This document shows, piece after piece, positions 61,031 to 64,000 of a DNA stretch of 64,000 bases. The notes under the pieces are model-generated. The model searched no databases and was not told the DNA's origin. It saw only the letters and a program-made list of their open reading frames with translations. The DNA comes from Bradyrhizobium sp. AZCC 1693 (GTDB taxonomy: Bacteria > Pseudomonadota > Alphaproteobacteria > Rhizobiales > Xanthobacteraceae). The stretch lies in contig NZ_JAZHSD010000001.1 of the NCBI RefSeq assembly GCF_036924745.1, forward strand, positions 3,596,001-3,660,000, written 5' to 3'. Position 1 is the stretch's first letter. Each line of letters starts with the position of its first letter. The position numbers were made by a program, and so were the translations under genes.

Positions 61031-61999
61031 TCACATCGTGATCTTTGCGGCCTCGATCACGGGACGCCATTTGGCACGTTCGCCGTCGATGAACGCCTTG
61101 AGGTCATCCGGAGATCCTCCGACGCCTTGCAGCGAGTTTTGCTCGAGGATGATCTTGCCCTTGTCGCTCTTCAGAAAGGCGTTCACCGCGTTGTTCACCT
61201 TGCTCACGATGTCGGGCGGCGTACCGGTTGGAGCTACGATCGCGTACCACGCGGTCGCCTCGAAGCCTTTGAATCCCGCCTCCTGCACCGTCGGCACATC
61301 GGGCAGTTGCGCGACGCGCTGGCTCGTCGTCAAGGCAAGCGCGCGGACCTTGCCGCTAGCCACCAGCGGCAGATAGGTCGGCATGAAATCCATCGCGACA
61401 TTGACCTGTCCCCCCAAGAGGTCCGTGATCAGCGGCGCTGAGCCGCGATAAGGCACATGCGTCATCTCCACGCCGGCAAACTGCTGGATCAGCGCCGAGG
61501 TAATGTGTCCGAGCGTGCCGTTGCCGGGATGGCCGACATTGACCTTGCCCGGGTTCTGTTTGGCATAGGCGATCAGTTCGGGGAGCGTCTTCGCCGGAAA
61601 GTCTGATATCGCCGCGATGATCAACGGAGACTTGGCGACGAGAACGACCGGCATGAAATCGCGATCGGAATCGTAAGCCAGGCCCTTGTACATGAACTTG
61701 TTGAGCGCGATCGGCGCCGGCGTCCCGAACAGCCACGTATGGCCGTCGGCAGCCGCCTTGGCGACCGCCATCCCGCCGAGATTGCCGCCCGCGCCCGCAC
61801 GGTTTTCGACGATGAACTGCTTGCCGAAGTCTTCGCTCAGCGCATGCGCAACGGCGCGCGCCAGGGTATCAACGGCGGCGCCGGCAGGGAACGGCACGAC
61901 CATGGTGACCGGGCGGTTCGGCCACTCCTGCGCCACGGCGTGGTGCCTTGGCGCAATGGCAAGTGCGAGGCCCAGCAGGCCGAAAGAGAGCAAGCGCAT
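61031..61999 (-). CDS. Bug/TctC family tripartite tricarboxylate-type substrate-binding protein
   Basis: 322 residues with a signal peptide (about 1-23) and the mature start QEWPNRPVTMVVPFPAGAAVD, typical of Bug proteins. GGAGGAAAC precedes the start at 61999; an upstream frame extension is rejected. It binds a carboxylate in the periplasm. No TctA/TctB membrane subunits are nearby, as is common for this large orphan family. It is in an operon with the hydrolase-like gene upstream and the SDR downstream. Confidence 0.9.
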   Translation of the reverse strand: MRLLSFGLLGLALAIAPRHHAVAQEWPNRPVTMVVPFPAGAAVDTLARAVAHALSEDFGKQFIVENRAGAGGNLGGMAVAKAAADGHTWLFGTPAPIALNKFMYKGLAYDSDRDFMPVVLVAKSPLIIAAISDFPAKTLPELIAYAKQNPGKVNVGHPGNGTLGHITSALIQQFAGVEMTHVPYRGSAPLITDLLGGQVNVAMDFMPTYLPLVASGKVRALALTTSQRVAQLPDVPTVQEAGFKGFEATAWYAIVAPTGTPPDIVSKVNNAVNAFLKSDKGKIILEQNSLQGVGGSPDDLKAFIDGERAKWRPVIEAAKITM

Positions 62000-62042
62000 G
62001 TTTCCTCCGAATTGTGTGCGGGGCTTGCGTTGGCGCCAGCGC

Positions 62043-63122
62043 CTATTCTGCCGCAAATTTGTCCAGGCCCTTGCGGCCCAGCCATTTCGATAATTCATCC
62101 GCAACGGCTTCATTATTGAGATCGGCAAAGGCGATGTGCGTATTGCCGCGCAGGCCCGCATCTGACAGCAGCAAGACCTCGCAATCTCCGCCATGACGAT
62201 TGACGATGTCGCAGAAGGTTCGCGCCACCTGGACGGAAGAGGCCCAGATCGGACGCGTGTCGGTGTAGTCGCCGAACACCATCTGGATCGGAAACTTCGT
62301 CAGCTTCTTGAACTCGGCCAGCGGCACGGCATTCGGACCGTACGGCGCGTCCGGCTTGGGCTCGGGCCCTTCGCCCTCAGGGAAGACGAAGCCCGGGGTT
62401 TCGTAGGCAACGATGCCCTTCATGTTGTCGCTTTTTGCCTTCAGCGCCGACAACAGCGCGCGCCAGCCGCCCGCGGAATTGGTGACGGCAATGACGGGGC
62501 CGATCTTGTCGATGGCCTGACCGCCGGCTTCCGCCTGCAGCAATGCATTCTCGAGCGTATCGAACTCGTCGTAGCGGGCGCGCGTGGCCTGGTTCCAGGC
62601 TTCCTTGTCGGCGGTCGGAAACTGCAGGCCCGGATGCCAGTTGAGATAGGTCAGGCCGAAGCGCCAGGCGGCAAAGTTGCGTTGATCGAAATAATCTGGC
62701 GTGTAGGTGATCGGCTCGCAGCTCCAGTTCGCGCGGCCGACGCGCGGGCCGTCCCAGAGGTAAACGGGATATCCCCTGCGCAGGAAAATGCTCTTGTAGC
62801 CTTCGCCGCCGTCCCAGCGGTTTTCCCAAACCTTCGTGCTGGAGCTGTGCCACATGATCAGGCCGACGTTGCGCCTTTTCGCGGGGATAAAATATTCGAC
62901 GTAACCATGGTCGCAGGAGAGCGTCTGGCTGGGGTCACCGGGCTTAGTGACAACCTTGCCGCCCACTTCATACGCGCCCGTTGATTCCAGGACGATCGGA
63001 GGCTTCGGTGGCTTGCGGCCCTCTTCCGCGAAGGCTGTGTTGCTTAGTCCGGCAAACAACAATGCCGCGGCAAACGGCTGCAACTGCTTCCAGCCTTTCA
63101 AAGGGCTTCTACCGCAAATCAT
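62043..63122 (-). CDS. Exported alpha/beta-hydrolase-fold protein of unknown substrate
   Basis: About 359 residues from an ATG at 63122 with GGAGGAGG upstream. A signal peptide covers about the first 33 residues (cleavage near AFA-EE), so it is periplasmic. The nucleophile elbow reads TNSAGG, with a Ser, and the hydrolase-like segments YPVYLWDGPRVGRANW and FGDYTDTRP follow. The family is not well described. It is located between the DUF6282 gene (58 bp) and the Bug gene. Confidence 0.78.
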   Translation of the reverse strand: MICGRSPLKGWKQLQPFAAALLFAGLSNTAFAEEGRKPPKPPIVLESTGAYEVGGKVVTKPGDPSQTLSCDHGYVEYFIPAKRRNVGLIMWHSSSTKVWENRWDGGEGYKSIFLRRGYPVYLWDGPRVGRANWSCEPITYTPDYFDQRNFAAWRFGLTYLNWHPGLQFPTADKEAWNQATRARYDEFDTLENALLQAEAGGQAIDKIGPVIAVTNSAGGWRALLSALKAKSDNMKGIVAYETPGFVFPEGEGPEPKPDAPYGPNAVPLAEFKKLTKFPIQMVFGDYTDTRPIWASSVQVARTFCDIVNRHGGDCEVLLLSDAGLRGNTHIAFADLNNEAVADELSKWLGRKGLDKFAAE

Positions 63123-63180
63123 GATCAGCCTCCTCCCCAAATGATGCACGCCGCTTTTCGCGGTCTTTGCGTTTGTCTTG

Positions 63181-64000
63181 CTAGGCGGCGTCCTGCGCGG
63201 CCGACTGGCTCACCGGAAGATTAAGGAACCGCGCGGCGTTGTTGCTGATGAGCTTCCTGATCGCAGAGCGTGACATCTGCAGATCGAGCAGGATCTGCGT
63301 GATGCTGCGAAAACCATCGACCGGACGCTGCGAACCCTGCAACCCGAGGTCGGACGACAGGATCGTGTTGTCGACGCCGGCCACCTCGATCAGGTGCGCG
63401 AGATCATCCGAACTGTACTTCAGGGATTTACCTTCGATGAACATGCAGATCGAATGTTCCATCTTGACGCCGCGCGCGACCAACTGGCGGATATCGGTGT
63501 CGTTGCAGCCGACAATGTAGGTCGGATGATTGACCATCATCTTTTTGACGCCGCGCCGCGCCGCTTCGTCGAACAGGATGTGCAGCTCGCTGGCCGGCAG
63601 GTGACCGCCGGCCAGGATGATGTCCGCCTCGGCAATGAGGTCGATGACCTTCTTGGTGTCTTCCGTGAGCTTGCCGTTGGCGTCGAGCGCGGAAAGCGGA
63701 ATCGGATCGAGCATTTTCTGCGCGGTCTTTGGAAAGGTCGAGTTCCCCTTCGCCATCGCCTCGATGTGGTTCGCGGCCGACAGCGTCGGCAACCAGACGA
63801 TCTTGCCGCCGAGCTTGATCGCGTGATCGACGGCGTGGGGGTTGATGCCGCCCGACGCATTGTTCAGCACAATGCCCGAGAACAGCTTCACATTGGTTTC
63901 GGGGAACAGCTTCTCCAGCAGGATCGCATGCGCCATGCCGGCATAGAAGTGATCCTTGTAGAGCACGGCGCGAAATTTCGCGGCCGCCGCATCGAGCAGT
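63181..64000 (-). CDS. DUF6282 family (amidohydrolase-like) protein, 5' end beyond the window
   Basis: At least 273 residues are visible; the reading frame stays open past position 64000, so the start lies outside. Motifs such as GGHLPASELHILFDEA, MMVNHPTY and the C-terminal TILSSDLGLQGSQRPVDGF resemble the DUF6282/amidohydrolase barrel family with metal-binding His/Asp. It is the most upstream gene seen of the leftward operon that includes the exported hydrolase, Bug protein and SDR. The catalytic reaction is not known. Confidence 0.8.
   Translation of the reverse strand, partial: LLDAAAAKFRAVLYKDHFYAGMAHAILLEKLFPETNVKLFSGIVLNNASGGINPHAVDHAIKLGGKIVWLPTLSAANHIEAMAKGNSTFPKTAQKMLDPIPLSALDANGKLTEDTKKVIDLIAEADIILAGGHLPASELHILFDEAARRGVKKMMVNHPTYIVGCNDTDIRQLVARGVKMEHSICMFIEGKSLKYSSDDLAHLIEVAGVDNTILSSDLGLQGSQRPVDGFRSITQILLDLQMSRSAIRKLISNNAARFLNLPVSQSAAQDAA

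Noticed and set aside
1..64000. CRISPR array, tRNA or rRNA genes, integrase or insertion sequence
   Set aside because: No evenly spaced repeats, cloverleaf-like stretch, ribosomal RNA signature or transposase/integrase motif was recognised by eye.

Overview
This window looks like a chromosomal segment of a Bradyrhizobium-type alphaproteobacterium. The reasons are the high G+C content and codon use, a DUF3551 secreted protein, the many acyl-CoA, Rieske and Liv-transporter genes, and a dispersed palindromic repeat at 10650-10739. No rRNA, tRNA, CRISPR array, transposase or prophage gene was seen.

Layout. 0-7.3 kb: a CXXCH cytochrome-like exported protein, a membrane-anchored Pro/Lys-repeat protein, a cyclic-nucleotide-binding protein overlapping a metallo-beta-lactamase-fold hydrolase, a GST, and a LemA-TPM-TPM operon. 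7.4-10.6 kb: an enoyl-CoA hydratase with two acyl-CoA dehydrogenases. 10.7-20.1 kb: an orphan CoxL-like molybdoenzyme subunit, an HtrA/DegS-type protease divergent from a second-type FtsH, a DapA-family aldolase and an M1 aminopeptidase. 20.3-27.5 kb: an accessory group with an animal-type haem peroxidase and its 136-aa partner, a SARP/BTAD-TPR regulator behind a YcaO enzyme, a divergent 184-aa unknown, an XRE regulator and a 108-aa unknown. 27.8-29.8 kb: phosphoglucomutase and the DUF3551 protein.

30.1-57.6 kb is a catabolic super-locus. It holds an acyl-CoA ligase, two paralogous LivJ-type binding proteins, a complete Liv ABC transporter with LivM fused to LivG, and an isatin-hydrolase-like cyclase. 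It also holds a zinc-ribbon/OB (DUF35)-SDR fusion overlapping a thiolase-fold protein that lacks the thiolase Cys and His, an Ohr protein, a racemase-fold protein without catalytic Cys, and an alpha/beta hydrolase without Ser or His. A leftward operon follows (hydroxyacyl-CoA dehydrogenase, opine-dehydrogenase-like protein, flavin reductase, an internally deleted FAH protein, a gentisate-dioxygenase-like cupin, RidA, acyl-CoA dehydrogenase). A rightward operon closes it (IorA/IorB-type 2-oxoacid:ferredoxin oxidoreductase, Rieske reductase, alpha with an apparent frameshift, and beta, then an SDR and a MarR regulator).

My leading inference is that this is an indole-3-acetate (auxin) catabolic locus of the dioxindole-isatin-anthranilate type. 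The Rieske system would oxidise the indole ring and the ligase would make the CoA ester. The DUF35/thiolase-like pair would release acetyl-CoA by retro-aldol cleavage to isatin, the cyclase would hydrolyse isatin to isatinate, and IorAB would oxidatively decarboxylate isatinate. MarR is the probable auxin-type regulator. This is unproven from sequence alone.

57.6-64 kb: a dienelactone-hydrolase-like gene divergent from a GlxA-type AraC regulator, an aldehyde dehydrogenase pseudogene, and a leftward operon (DUF6282 protein cut by the window end, exported alpha/beta-hydrolase-like protein, Bug/TctC binding protein, SDR).
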